Of a stretch of DNA of 64,000 nt, positions 44,884 to 53,772 are shown in pieces. Position 1 is the first letter of the stretch. Each line of letters opens with the position of its first letter. The stretch is from the NCBI GenBank assembly GCA_963681975.1, contig OY820613.1:2418001-2482000 (forward strand). The letters are read 5' to 3'. A program made the translations under genes and the position numbers. The stretch is from JANELJ01 sp024511395 (lineage in GTDB: Bacteria > Pseudomonadota > Gammaproteobacteria > GRL18). The notes under the pieces are model-generated. The model was given only the letters and a program-made list of their open reading frames with translations, was not told the origin of the DNA and did not search any database.

Positions 44884-46440
44884 TTAACGTACGGGAAGAA
44901 AAGTTCGTTTGCGGACACCCAGAATAAACAGGCTGACAAAATACACGGCAATAGCAATTGCAATAGTCATAAGCAATTGCATAATACGTTCACTTAATGA
45001 CCAGCTTAACCACTGCTGCAGATCGGAATGCAGAGTCCATAACACCGCCAGCATGGCGGCATTGGCAAAAAACACCTGTAAAGCCACTTTACCCCAGCCC
45101 GGCTGTGGCTGATATGCACCATGTTTTCGCAGCCAGCGGTATAGCATAAAGGCATTGCTAAAAGCCGAAATAGAGGTTGCAATTGCCAGTCCTGCATGGG
45201 CATCGGGATAATCCATCATAAACCATGGAACAACGATAAGAATATTAAAGACCATGTTAATGATCAGTGCCTTAACGCCTATTTTTACCGGTGTAATAGT
45301 ATCCTGGCGAGAATAAAACCCCGGCAGCAGTACCTTAACCAGAATAAAGCCGAGCAGGCCAAAACTATAGGCCATTAAGCTCATGGCAGACATTTCAATA
45401 TCATGCTGCTGAAATTTATCACTGCCGAATAGAGTGGCAATCATAGGGGCAGCCAGCATAAACAGACCAACGGCAGAGGGAACCCCTAGGTAGATCACCC
45501 AGCGGATGGCCTTGTCCAGGGTGGCAGAAAATTCCTCATGAGATTCATTGACATGCTGTTTTGATAAACTGGGTAAAATCACTGTGGCCAGTGCCACACC
45601 CAAGATCCCCAGGGGAAATTCCATTAAGCGATCGGAATAATACAGCCAGGAAATACTGCCAGTAACCAGCATGGAGGCAATAACCGTATCAAGCAGTAAA
45701 TTAATCTGAGCCACTGAAGCACCAAAGATGGCCGGTAATATCAGTTTGAGTATTTTTTTAACGCCGGGGTGCTTCGGGTTCCAGCGCGGACGGGATAAAA
45801 AACCCATGCGGTAAATAAAAGGCAGCTGGAATAACAACTGAACCAGCCCGGCAATAAAAACCCCGATAGCCAGTCCCATAACCGGTTGTTCCATCAAGGG
45901 GGCAATCCAGTAAGTGGCTGAAATTAACACGACATTTAATAGTACCGGGGTAAAGGCCGGCACGGCAAACTTACCATAGGTATTGATAATGCCCCCGGCA
46001 AAAGCCACCAGAGATATAAACATAATATAAGGGAAGGTAATACGCAGCAGACTGACTGTTAAATCATACTGACTCTGGTTATGCTGGTCACTGAGATACC
46101 CCGGGGCAAAAATCATAATCACTACGGGCGCCAGAATAACTCCGGACAGGGTTATTAAAAACAGCCAGCCGCCCAAGGTACCGGCCACATGCTGAATTAA
46201 ATCTTTAACAACGGCTTTATCTTTAGTTTCTTTATATTCACCCAAGGTCGGTACAAAAGCCTGATTAAAGGCTCCTTCTGCAAACAGGCGACGCATAAAA
46301 TTGGGGATTTTAAAGGCAATCAGAAAAGCATCCATCCCCGCTGTGGCGGCAAATTCGTGGGCAAAAACCACATCCCGGACAAAGCCCAAGATACGGGAAA
46401 GCAGGGTCATTATGCCGACAATCAGGGTGGATTTAAACAA
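44884..46440 (-). CDS. murJ: Lipid II flippase MurJ
   Basis: This 518-residue MviN/MurJ protein has about 14 membrane helices. The N-terminal family signature is ILGFVRDVVFAHEFAATAGMDAFLIAFKIPN, followed by RRLFAEGAFNQAFVPTL. It moves lipid-linked peptidoglycan precursor across the inner membrane. The likely start is TTG at 46440 (MFKSTLIVGIMTLLSR), since no ATG or GTG lies between it and the upstream in-frame stop at 46456-46458; AAAGGA sits about 10 bp upstream. The gene is normally followed by ribF, but here parE and the IS nest intervene. Confidence 0.94.
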   Translation of the reverse strand: MFKSTLIVGIMTLLSRILGFVRDVVFAHEFAATAGMDAFLIAFKIPNFMRRLFAEGAFNQAFVPTLGEYKETKDKAVVKDLIQHVAGTLGGWLFLITLSGVILAPVVIMIFAPGYLSDQHNQSQYDLTVSLLRITFPYIMFISLVAFAGGIINTYGKFAVPAFTPVLLNVVLISATYWIAPLMEQPVMGLAIGVFIAGLVQLLFQLPFIYRMGFLSRPRWNPKHPGVKKILKLILPAIFGASVAQINLLLDTVIASMLVTGSISWLYYSDRLMEFPLGILGVALATVILPSLSKQHVNESHEEFSATLDKAIRWVIYLGVPSAVGLFMLAAPMIATLFGSDKFQQHDIEMSAMSLMAYSFGLLGFILVKVLLPGFYSRQDTITPVKIGVKALIINMVFNILIVVPWFMMDYPDAHAGLAIATSISAFSNAFMLYRWLRKHGAYQPQPGWGKVALQVFFANAAMLAVLWTLHSDLQQWLSWSLSERIMQLLMTIAIAIAVYFVSLFILGVRKRTFLPVR

Positions 46441-46475
46441 TTGGGTGTTAGTCCTTTATTATTTTTTGCAGGCAT

Positions 46476-46517
46476 AAAAAAGCCGAGTTCCTATATTATA
46501 TAAGAACCCGGCTTTTT
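46476..46517 (-). terminator. Rho-independent terminator after rpsT
   Basis: On the minus strand AAAAAGCCGGGTTC pairs with GAACTCGGCTTTTTT around a 14-base AT-rich loop. The hairpin ends in a T-run and lies between rpsT and murJ. The A-run on the other side makes it potentially bidirectional. Confidence 0.85.
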
Positions 46518-46593
46518 AGCTATACCAGCATTTAGCCTTTAAGACCTGTTATTAAACAAGTTTGCAACTACACAGGAGCTGCGCAGGACTTTT

Positions 46594-46857
46594 TTAACTC
46601 AGGGCTTTGATTCTGGCATTCAGACGGCTCTTATGGCGGGCCGCCTTGTTTTTATGGATAAGACCTTTACTGGCAAGACCATCAATCATAGGAACGGCTT
46701 CTTTATAAGCACTTATTGCAGATTCTTTGTCTCCGGCTTCAATAGCATGAACCGTTTTTTTAATAGTAGTACGAAATGCAGAGCGTTGTGCTACATTTCT
46801 GGTACGACGTTTAATTGCCTGACGTGCGCGTTTTTTAGATTGTAGTGAATTGGCCAA
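46594..46857 (-). CDS. rpsT: 30S ribosomal protein S20
   Basis: This 87-residue basic protein starts MANSLQSKKRARQAIKRRTR, the standard S20 opening, and ends with the HKNKAARHKSRLNARIKAL helix. It binds 16S rRNA early in small-subunit assembly. It is single, with its own terminator, and lies next to murJ as in many gammaproteobacteria. Confidence 0.97.
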   Translation of the reverse strand: MANSLQSKKRARQAIKRRTRNVAQRSAFRTTIKKTVHAIEAGDKESAISAYKEAVPMIDGLASKGLIHKNKAARHKSRLNARIKALS

Positions 46858-46994
46858 TGTCTTAACTCCTGAAACTTCTTATCTTATAAGGTATTAGTAT
46901 CTTGTCTAAATTTATCTTAATGGGCTAAATAAAGCGGGGTATTATCAGATAATTTTAATATAAGATCAAGTATATATTAAAAAAACATGATGAT

Positions 46995-48137
46995 TTATAT
47001 GATAACCAGATTATCCCGATGGATCAGCTCGGATTCATCCACATAGCCCAGTATATCGGCAATTTCTGAACTGGCGTGTCCCTTGATCCGGTCTGCTTCA
47101 TCACTGCTGTAATTAATCAGTCCGCGAGCGACCTCTTTGCCCTGTTCATCCACACAGATAACCATATCGCCCCTGGAGAACTCACCCACCACATCTTTAA
47201 CACCCACCGCCAGTAGGCTGGAACCTTTAGAGCGCAAAACTTTTGCTGCCCCGCTGTCCAGCACCAGTTCACCTTTCATCAGCAGATGTCCGGCCAGCCA
47301 CTGTTTACGTGCCAGCAACGGTGTCTTTTTGGCAAACAATAGCGTACCTATGGATTCACCCTGATAAAGACGGTTCAGTACCCGCTCTTCCCGCCCGGAG
47401 GCAATAATGGTCGCCGTTCCAGAACGTGCGGCCAAGCGGGCAGCCCTGAGTTTGGTGGCCATACCACCACGTCCCATTTCCCCTTTGGAATCCCCGGCCA
47501 TGGCATCCAGCTTCAGATCCAGAGCATCCACTTCAGTTAATAATTTTGCCTGCGGATTTTGCCGGGGATCACTGTCAAACATACCCTGCTGATCCGTTAA
47601 AATCACCAGTAAATCCGCATCAATCAGATTGGCTACCAGCGCCGCTAGGGTATCATTATCCCCAAAGCGGATTTCATCTGTGACCACAGTATCATTTTCA
47701 TTCACAATGGGGACTATAGTTAAAGTGATCAGCTTTAATAATACGGAACGGGCATTCAGATAGCGGGTCCGGTTGGACAAATCGTCGTGGGTCAGTAAAA
47801 TTTGCGCTGTATGTAGCTGATGTTTCTGAAACTGGGATTCATAAGCATGCACCAGCCCCATCTGCCCGACAGCCGCGGCCGCCTGCAGTTTGCAAACTGA
47901 GTCCGGACGGGTTTTCCAGCCCATGCGCTTCATGCCTTCTGCCACCGCACCAGATGAAACCAGTAAAATTTCCAGCTTCTGATCAGATTCCAGGTGCATC
48001 AGGCTCGCCATCTGTTCCACCCATCCGGCAATGGCCTGATAATCCAGTCCATTGCCTTCATTGGTTAACAGAGCACTGCCGATTTTTACTACCCAGCGAC
48101 GGGTATTCTGCAGATGTTTTCTCTGATTGATTTTCAT
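46995..48137 (-). CDS. proB: Glutamate 5-kinase
   Basis: This 380-residue protein has an amino-acid kinase domain (WVVKIGSALLTNEGNGLD at the start, then NENDTVVTDEIRFGDNDTLAALVA) and a C-terminal PUA domain (about 285-370), as in long-form ProB. It phosphorylates glutamate as the first step of proline synthesis, and is feedback-inhibited by proline. It overlaps the obgE stop by 4 bp (ATG within ...AAATGA). The obgE-proB order is conserved in many gammaproteobacteria. No proA is adjacent. Confidence 0.95.
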   Translation of the reverse strand: MKINQRKHLQNTRRWVVKIGSALLTNEGNGLDYQAIAGWVEQMASLMHLESDQKLEILLVSSGAVAEGMKRMGWKTRPDSVCKLQAAAAVGQMGLVHAYESQFQKHQLHTAQILLTHDDLSNRTRYLNARSVLLKLITLTIVPIVNENDTVVTDEIRFGDNDTLAALVANLIDADLLVILTDQQGMFDSDPRQNPQAKLLTEVDALDLKLDAMAGDSKGEMGRGGMATKLRAARLAARSGTATIIASGREERVLNRLYQGESIGTLLFAKKTPLLARKQWLAGHLLMKGELVLDSGAAKVLRSKGSSLLAVGVKDVVGEFSRGDMVICVDEQGKEVARGLINYSSDEADRIKGHASSEIADILGYVDESELIHRDNLVII

Positions 48138-49246
48138 TTAATAATTTTACCAGTGACAACATCATAAGTGCCACTGGTTATTTCTTCATAATTTTCTTCC
48201 AAACTCTCTTCTGAATCTTCAACATGGCCCTGAATACCCAATTGTGCTTCCAGATGATCCATAATAGCAAAACAGAGTTCCCAGGTACCTTCTTTATTCA
48301 TGGCTGAAATTTTAAAAACCGGTCCCTGCCAGTTCAGCTCATCAATAATGGCCTGACATTTTTCTTCCCGTTCTTCTTCCGCTAACAGGTCAACCTTATT
48401 GATCACCAGCCAGCGTTCCTTATTGATCAATTCGTCACTGAATTTTTCCAATTCATGTTCAATGGCCCGGAAGGTTTCTACCGGACTACTGCCGTCATAA
48501 GGCTCAACATCAATAAAGTGCAGTAATAAACCGGTACGTGCAACATGCTTTAAAAAGCGTATACCCAGACCTGCACCTTCTGCTGCTCCTTCAATCACAC
48601 CGGGAATATCAGCCACAACAAAACTGCGGTGCGGTACAATACTGACCACACCGAGGTTGGGGATCAGGGTAGTAAAAGGATAATTAGCAACTTTAGGTTT
48701 AGCCTGAGAAACCGCACGAATAAACGTGGATTTACCGGCATTGGGCATGCCCAGCAGACCGACATCAGCCAGTACTTTTAATTCCAGCAATAATTCCCGG
48801 CGTTCTGCCGGAGTCCCAAGGGTACTTTGACGCGGCGCACGGTTAACACTACTTTTAAAACGTGTATTGCCCAGCCCGTGAAAACCACCCCGAGCCACCA
48901 TAAGAGCCTGTCCGGCTTCGGTCAGATCGCCCAGTACTTCTCCAGTTTCAATATCTTTAACACTGGTGCCCACAGGTACATTAATATACAGATCATCACC
49001 ACCACGCCCGGTTTTTTCCTTACCCTGCCCGGCCTGACCATTCTGCGCCTTGTAAAAACGGGTCATACGAAAATCTGCAAGAGTATTTAGACCGTCAGTG
49101 GCCCGTAAATAAACAGAACCACCGTCACCGCCATCACCGCCGTCAGGACCGCCAAAGGGAATATACTTCTCACGGCGAAAGCTGACAATACCTCTGCCGC
49201 CCTGTCCCGATTCAACCCTAATAGTCGCTTCATCAACAAATTTCAT
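48134..49246 (-). CDS. obgE: GTPase ObgE/CgtA
   Basis: This 370-residue protein has the glycine-rich Obg fold (1-158, with GGPDGGDGGDGGSVYLRA) and a G domain: G1 GMPNAGKSTF near residue 165, G3 DIPGVIEGA and NKVD (VINKVDLL). The acidic C-terminal tail is short. It binds the 50S subunit and links ribosome assembly to growth and the stringent response. It lies downstream of rplU-rpmA, the standard arrangement. Confidence 0.96.
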   Translation of the reverse strand: MKFVDEATIRVESGQGGRGIVSFRREKYIPFGGPDGGDGGDGGSVYLRATDGLNTLADFRMTRFYKAQNGQAGQGKEKTGRGGDDLYINVPVGTSVKDIETGEVLGDLTEAGQALMVARGGFHGLGNTRFKSSVNRAPRQSTLGTPAERRELLLELKVLADVGLLGMPNAGKSTFIRAVSQAKPKVANYPFTTLIPNLGVVSIVPHRSFVVADIPGVIEGAAEGAGLGIRFLKHVARTGLLLHFIDVEPYDGSSPVETFRAIEHELEKFSDELINKERWLVINKVDLLAEEEREEKCQAIIDELNWQGPVFKISAMNKEGTWELCFAIMDHLEAQLGIQGHVEDSEESLEENYEEITSGTYDVVTGKIIK

Positions 49247-49304
49247 TTTTTACCTTACCTTCGACCATTTTTTATTTTGAGCGAGAAGAATATTCTATAA
49301 AACG

Positions 49305-49339
49305 AAAAAGGCTCTGCCAGAATCTGGTAGAGCCTTTTT
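49305..49339. terminator. Terminator between rpmA and obgE
   Basis: AAAAAGGCTCTGCCAG pairs with CTGGTAGAGCCTTTTT around a 3-base loop, with T-runs in both directions. It would end or attenuate rplU-rpmA transcription ahead of obgE. Confidence 0.8.
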
Positions 49340-49411
49340 CTTTAAAAAGTAGTTAATGGCTTTTTAAGTTTTGTAAACGTGCAGAAGAACAAGTCTGTTT
49401 TTAAACAGGCC

Positions 49412-49669
49412 TTACTCAGTAATTACGCTAACATATTTGCGGTTTTTAGGGCCTTTTGTTTCAAAAAGAACCTGACCGTCAGCCTTGGCAAATAATGTGT
49501 CATCTTTACCAATACCAACATTTAAACCTGGATGAACCTTGGTTCCACGCTGACGGATAAGAATATTTCCACCAACGACCATTTCACCACCGAATTTTTT
49601 GACACCCAGACGCTTTGATACTGAATCGCGCCCGTTTCTGGTACTACCACCTGCTTTCTTATGAGCCAT
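49412..49669 (-). CDS. rpmA: 50S ribosomal protein L27
   Basis: This 85-residue protein starts MAHKKAGGSTRNGRDS and has GVKKFGGE and the strands of L27. Its N-terminal tail reaches the peptidyl transferase centre. It follows rplU by 55 bp. Confidence 0.97.
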   Translation of the reverse strand: MAHKKAGGSTRNGRDSVSKRLGVKKFGGEMVVGGNILIRQRGTKVHPGLNVGIGKDDTLFAKADGQVLFETKGPKNRKYVSVITE

Positions 49670-49724
49670 TTTTCGTTATCCTGTCTTTAAAAACTTAACT
49701 GAAATTGAGGTAAAAGATCAGCTA

Positions 49725-50036
49725 TTACGCTGTAATTTTTTCAATTTTAATTTCAGTATAAGACTGACGATGCCCCATCTGTTTACGATGATGCTTACGA
49801 CGTCTGAATTTAACAATAGCGACTTTCTTGCCACGACCATGTGAAGCAACTGTCGCAGTGACCTTACCGCCATCTACAAATGGGGTACCCACTTTAATAT
49901 CTTCACCATCAGCAACCATCAGAACCTCGCCCAAATCGATGCTTGCACCTTCTTCTGCGTTAAGCTTTTCAACTTTAAGTGTCTGACCTTCAGATACTTT
50001 ATATTGCTTACCGCCGGTTTTAATTACCGCGTACAT
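49725..50036 (-). CDS. rplU: 50S ribosomal protein L21
   Basis: This 103-residue protein starts MYAVIKTGGKQYKVSEGQTL and has the L21 signature KVAIVKFRRRKHHRKQMGHRQ near its C-terminus. It starts the rplU-rpmA-obgE-proB group. Its promoter should lie in the 176 bp before the ISAs1 element, whose 10-bp duplication ends at 50212. Confidence 0.97.
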   Translation of the reverse strand: MYAVIKTGGKQYKVSEGQTLKVEKLNAEEGASIDLGEVLMVADGEDIKVGTPFVDGGKVTATVASHGRGKKVAIVKFRRRKHHRKQMGHRQSYTEIKIEKITA

Positions 50037-50212
50037 AGTTTACTCCAAACCAAAGTAAATGCCCTTGTTCTTAACCTGATTTCTCCCCCTTAAAAAAGAG
50101 ATAAAGAAACGTAAAGCAACAAGAACGATTAAATCCAAATCTAAGACGATCAATATTAGCCTGTTTTTACAAACCTTGTCAAACCCAAATCTAATTTATT
50201 TTATAAATAAAT

Positions 50213-51448
50213 CAGGGTGGGAGCATACTTTGATCAAAATTTAACCAAATAATAATTTGGCCCGCATATCATCATCCCATGATGCCCGTTTTAGCTTACC
50301 TTTCATACTGTCTTTAACAGGAGACAGTTTAGCGATATTAAGCGCAAAACGTCGAAACAATGCCATATCCTCAGGGCTGTCTCCTGTTCGTATTCTTGAA
50401 TCATCTTCTTTAAAAACAACATCTAACACCCAGTGCTGACTATTTTCTATGTGCCAGTGACGCCTTATCTTCCGGGCGATATTCTCTACATCATCCTTCA
50501 ATGAACTGATGTAACAGGAATATTCAGTCCGTTCTTTATCCTGGCTCTGTACCTGTCTTTTGACTTCAATAACACTGTGTAAGCCTTGCCATGATTGTGC
50601 TGATTCAATCCAGTCGGTGACATCCAGCCGGATATAGCGACGCCGTTCAATACGACCATGTCCTTTATCCACTTCCTCATAAGGCTGACTACTAATGGTT
50701 TCCGGTTCATCCCGTTTTATCTTATGAAACCAGGCTTTAATTTCCTCATAAAGTGTTTTCTGGTTATTTTTAACCTGGATGACATAGTCAGCCTGCTGTT
50801 TTCTTAATGTGGACACCGTCTCTTTCTGGCAGTGCATCGCATCCAGGGTGACACAACTGTCTTTAACATCAAACAGTTCAAGGCTCTCCTGTACGCTTTT
50901 AATTTCATTCTTTTTATCTGCAGAATGGCTTTGATAAACCACCGGACCACTGTCAACCGCCATTACAGAAAACAGCTGTAAAGCCGTCATTTTATCCCCG
51001 TTATGATGGCTTCTCCTTAAGGTTTTACCATCAATAACCAGATGTTCATGACCTTGTTTTTCCCTTATGCTATTTAGCCAGCTAACAAAACAATCCAACC
51101 GGTTATCTGGCGATAAACTCCCTATAATTTGGGCTATTGTATGGCGCCAGGGTATGCCTTGTTTGAATGCACGGTATTTTCTTAACCACTCCAGCTTTGA
51201 TTCACCAAAGCGTTGAATGTCTTTACAGCCTTCTGCTCCACATAAAATAGCCACCAGAGTTAAAAATACTATATCCAGTAATTCGTACTGGATATTTATA
51301 TCTGTTCGGCCATCTTGTAATGATTTAAAATGAGGGTCAAAGTTCATCAGAGTCTCCAAATGCTTACTTTAAAGCTCTGAGCCTCATCTTTCAAATTAGT
51401 TCAATTTAATTTCTGGTTGCTTTTTGAGCAAAGTATGATCCGGCCCTG
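50213..51448 (-). mobile_element. ISAs1-family element between rplU and ispB
   Basis: This 1236-bp element has ends CAGGGTGGGAGCATACTTTG and, inverted, CAGGGCCGGATCATACTTTG. ATAAATAAAT is duplicated on both sides (50203-50212 and 51449-51458). The transposase is intact, so it may be active. Confidence 0.92.
50241..51359 (-). CDS. ISAs1-family transposase
   Basis: This 372-residue protein has the N-terminal DDE_Tnp_1-associated domain (DGRTDINIQYELLDIVFLTL), then a DDE core: HLVIDGKTLRRSHH (D), CVTLDAMHCQK (D) and RHWHIENSQHWVLDVVF (E). It is intact, and its ATG lies about 90 bp inside the right end. Confidence 0.92.
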   Translation of the reverse strand: METLMNFDPHFKSLQDGRTDINIQYELLDIVFLTLVAILCGAEGCKDIQRFGESKLEWLRKYRAFKQGIPWRHTIAQIIGSLSPDNRLDCFVSWLNSIREKQGHEHLVIDGKTLRRSHHNGDKMTALQLFSVMAVDSGPVVYQSHSADKKNEIKSVQESLELFDVKDSCVTLDAMHCQKETVSTLRKQQADYVIQVKNNQKTLYEEIKAWFHKIKRDEPETISSQPYEEVDKGHGRIERRRYIRLDVTDWIESAQSWQGLHSVIEVKRQVQSQDKERTEYSCYISSLKDDVENIARKIRRHWHIENSQHWVLDVVFKEDDSRIRTGDSPEDMALFRRFALNIAKLSPVKDSMKGKLKRASWDDDMRAKLLFG

Positions 51449-51471
51449 ATAAATAAATTTATAACCTCTGA

Positions 51472-51581
51472 GTATCTGTCAGTGGTATTTCTTGATGAAG
51501 TTTCAGAAACAGGGACGTTTCTGAAAAGCCCCCATGGATGGGTTTACGACGTCTTCAGCAAGGAATACCACTGACAGATAC
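51472..51581. repeat. 110-bp palindromic element upstream of ispB
   Basis: Outer arms of 29 bp (51472-51500 and 51553-51581) pair with two mismatches. Inside are a hairpin TTTCAGAAAC / GTTTCTGAAA around AGGGAC and the core CCCCATGGATGGG. The architecture equals the ISbeta leader elements (7418-7529). Nothing else is recognisable between the ISAs1 end and ispB. Confidence 0.75.
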
Positions 51582-51753
51582 GGGCTTTGCGTATACATAA
51601 TTATAATTGCCATCCTTTTAATTATCAGCTTTTATAAGTCGATTTGACTTGACACATTCCATGGAGAAACATACGATCTCCCAACTGTGTTCCTTGGGCA
51701 GGCTTTTTATAATAAAATTTTTACGGCATTTATACTGAATTTATATACTGAAA

Positions 51754-52734
51754 ATGACAATTGAAGACGTTTTTAAATTAATTGAAGGTGATATGAATCG
51801 TGTTAATACACTGATTCAGAGCAGTCTTCATTCTGAAGTGGTGCTTATTAACCAGATCAGTCAGTATATTATCAATAGCGGCGGTAAACGTCTGCGCCCC
51901 ATTATTGTACTGCTCAGCGCCAATGCCTTTAATTATGCCTCTAAAGAAAATGGTGAATACGATATTACCCTGGCGGCAGTCATAGAATTTATTCATACTG
52001 CTACCCTGCTGCACGATGATGTGGTCGATGAGTCCGAACTGCGCCGCGGCAAGGACACGGCCAATGAACTCTGGGGCAATGCGGCCAGTGTTCTGGTCGG
52101 TGATTTCCTCTATTCCCACGCATTTGAGATGATGGTAGGCGTTGGCCAGATGAAAGTCATGGAAATTCTGTCTCACTCAACCAATACCATTGCCGAAGGC
52201 GAAGTCCTGCAATTATTAAACTGCAATGATGCTTCGACTACTGAAGAGCGCTACCTGGAAGTCATCCACTTTAAAACCGCCAAACTATTTGAATCTGCCT
52301 CACAGCTGGGTGCAGTAGTAGCCGGACAGGATGAAGCCGTTGAGCAGGCCATGGCCCGCTTTGGTATGCACTTGGGCACGGCTTTTCAGCTGATTGACGA
52401 TGTACTTGATTATAGCGCCAGCAGTGATGATATGGGTAAAAATGTCGGCGATGATCTGGCCGAAGGCAAACCGACGCTGCCGTTGATTTATGCCATGTCC
52501 CATGGTTCTGACGCAGAAGCGGAAATGATTAAAAATGCCATTGAACAGGGCGGACTGGAACAGATTGATGAAATTACCCGCACCATTCATGATACCGGCG
52601 CTTTAGACTACACCCGAAAAGTAGCGCGGGAAGAAGCAGACCAGGCGATTGCTCAACTGGACATCATTCCCGACTCAGACTATAAAGAAGCTCTGATCAC
52701 CCTAGCTAATTTTTCAGTAGAGCGCAGTTTCTAG
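51754..52734 (+). CDS. ispB: Octaprenyl diphosphate synthase
   Basis: This 326-residue trans-prenyltransferase has the two aspartate-rich motifs: LLHDDVVDESELRRG (D88, D89, D92) and FQLIDDVLDYSAS (about D217-D221). It also has GGKRLRPI and KTAKLFESASQLG. It makes the long side chain of ubiquinone or menaquinone. Divergent orientation from rplU is the E. coli arrangement; ISAs1 and the palindromic element now lie between. Confidence 0.95.
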   Translation: MTIEDVFKLIEGDMNRVNTLIQSSLHSEVVLINQISQYIINSGGKRLRPIIVLLSANAFNYASKENGEYDITLAAVIEFIHTATLLHDDVVDESELRRGKDTANELWGNAASVLVGDFLYSHAFEMMVGVGQMKVMEILSHSTNTIAEGEVLQLLNCNDASTTEERYLEVIHFKTAKLFESASQLGAVVAGQDEAVEQAMARFGMHLGTAFQLIDDVLDYSASSDDMGKNVGDDLAEGKPTLPLIYAMSHGSDAEAEMIKNAIEQGGLEQIDEITRTIHDTGALDYTRKVAREEADQAIAQLDIIPDSDYKEALITLANFSVERSF

Positions 52735-52759
52735 CCTGAAATCACTGCTTATTTTATTA

Positions 52760-53131
52760 TCAGTCGCTTTTATTGTAAGTTGTTTTTACCGAAACAGAGT
52801 CGGCAAAACGCAGGGCATGGGGCTTATCGATTTCCACTTCAGCCTGTAATACCTCATCCAGTTCACGTATCAGCTCTATAATATCGGCCGCCATTTTTTC
52901 CAGTAAGTTAAATGACTGGCTTTCTACCCGTTCAATCACCTGCTTGGTCAATACCTTGTAATTACAGGCATCATCCACATTATCGGTTTGGGAAACGGCG
53001 CTGGCATCGTAGTTCAAAGTGATATTAATAACCACGTCCTGTTTTTTTATTCGCTCTTCCTCATTAAAACCGATAAAGGTTCGCAGGCGCAGGTTTTTAA
53101 TATGGATAGTGGCTATCATATTTTTTACCAT
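52760..53131 (-). CDS. folX: Dihydroneopterin triphosphate 2'-epimerase FolX
   Basis: This 123-residue protein reads IHIKNLRLRTFIGFNEEERIKKQDVVINITL and EVEIDKPHALRFADSVSV, which match FolX better than the FolB aldolase. FolX epimerises 7,8-dihydroneopterin triphosphate and is linked to tetrahydromonapterin synthesis. The start may be ATG 53131 or the fourth-codon-later ATG at 53119. It lies 7 bp after folE in one operon, so both pterin enzymes are co-expressed. FolB aldolase is the alternative. Confidence 0.85.
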   Translation of the reverse strand: MVKNMIATIHIKNLRLRTFIGFNEEERIKKQDVVINITLNYDASAVSQTDNVDDACNYKVLTKQVIERVESQSFNLLEKMAADIIELIRELDEVLQAEVEIDKPHALRFADSVSVKTTYNKSD

Positions 53132-53138
53132 AAGGCCT

Positions 53139-53678
53139 TTATCGGATCAGGTTCAGGAACTCAGCACGAGTCGAGGGTACATCCCTGAAGGCGCCCAGCA
53201 TCATGGAGGTCATCATCATGGAGTTCTGTTTTTCCACACCCCTCATCATCATACATAAATGCCTAGCTTCCAGCACTACGCCTACACCTTTGGCATTGGT
53301 CACCTGCATAATGGTTTCAGCAATCTGCTTGGTCATGTTTTCCTGGATCTGTAGACGACGGGCATACATGTCCACAAGCCGGGCTATCTTGGACAGGCCA
53401 ATAACCTTGCCCTGTGGCAGATAGGCCACATGGCACTTACCGATAAAGGGCAGCAGATGATGTTCGCACAGGGAATAGACTTCAATGTCCTTAACCAGTA
53501 CCATTTCATCATTGTCTGAATCAAAAATCGCCCCATTAACGACTTCATCAATATCCTGGGTATAACCGCGGGTTAAAAACTTAAAGGCCTTGGCCGCACG
53601 TTCGGGGGTATCTCTTAAACCATCCCGCTGCAGATCTTCTCCCACGGCTGAAATGATACTGGCAAAACTGTCTTTCAT
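53139..53678 (-). CDS. folE: GTP cyclohydrolase I
   Basis: This 179-residue protein has the type I fold signatures: RDTPERAAKAF, the zinc ligands C71 and H74 in LCEHHLLPFIGKCHVAYLP, and the third ligand Cys in EARHLCMMMRG. It converts GTP to dihydroneopterin triphosphate, the first step of folate and pterin synthesis and the substrate of FolX. The C-terminus ends in LGAFRDVPSTRAEFLNLIR as usual. An ISalpha insertion lies 94 bp upstream of the start. Confidence 0.96.
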   Translation of the reverse strand: MKDSFASIISAVGEDLQRDGLRDTPERAAKAFKFLTRGYTQDIDEVVNGAIFDSDNDEMVLVKDIEVYSLCEHHLLPFIGKCHVAYLPQGKVIGLSKIARLVDMYARRLQIQENMTKQIAETIMQVTNAKGVGVVLEARHLCMMMRGVEKQNSMMMTSMMLGAFRDVPSTRAEFLNLIR

Positions 53679-53772
53679 ATCTTCTCTACTTTAAAAAACA
53701 TAATAACTGGTAAATTCTAATCAATAACTTACAAATAAAACAGCCCTAATTATTAAGGGCATTGCTTAAATA

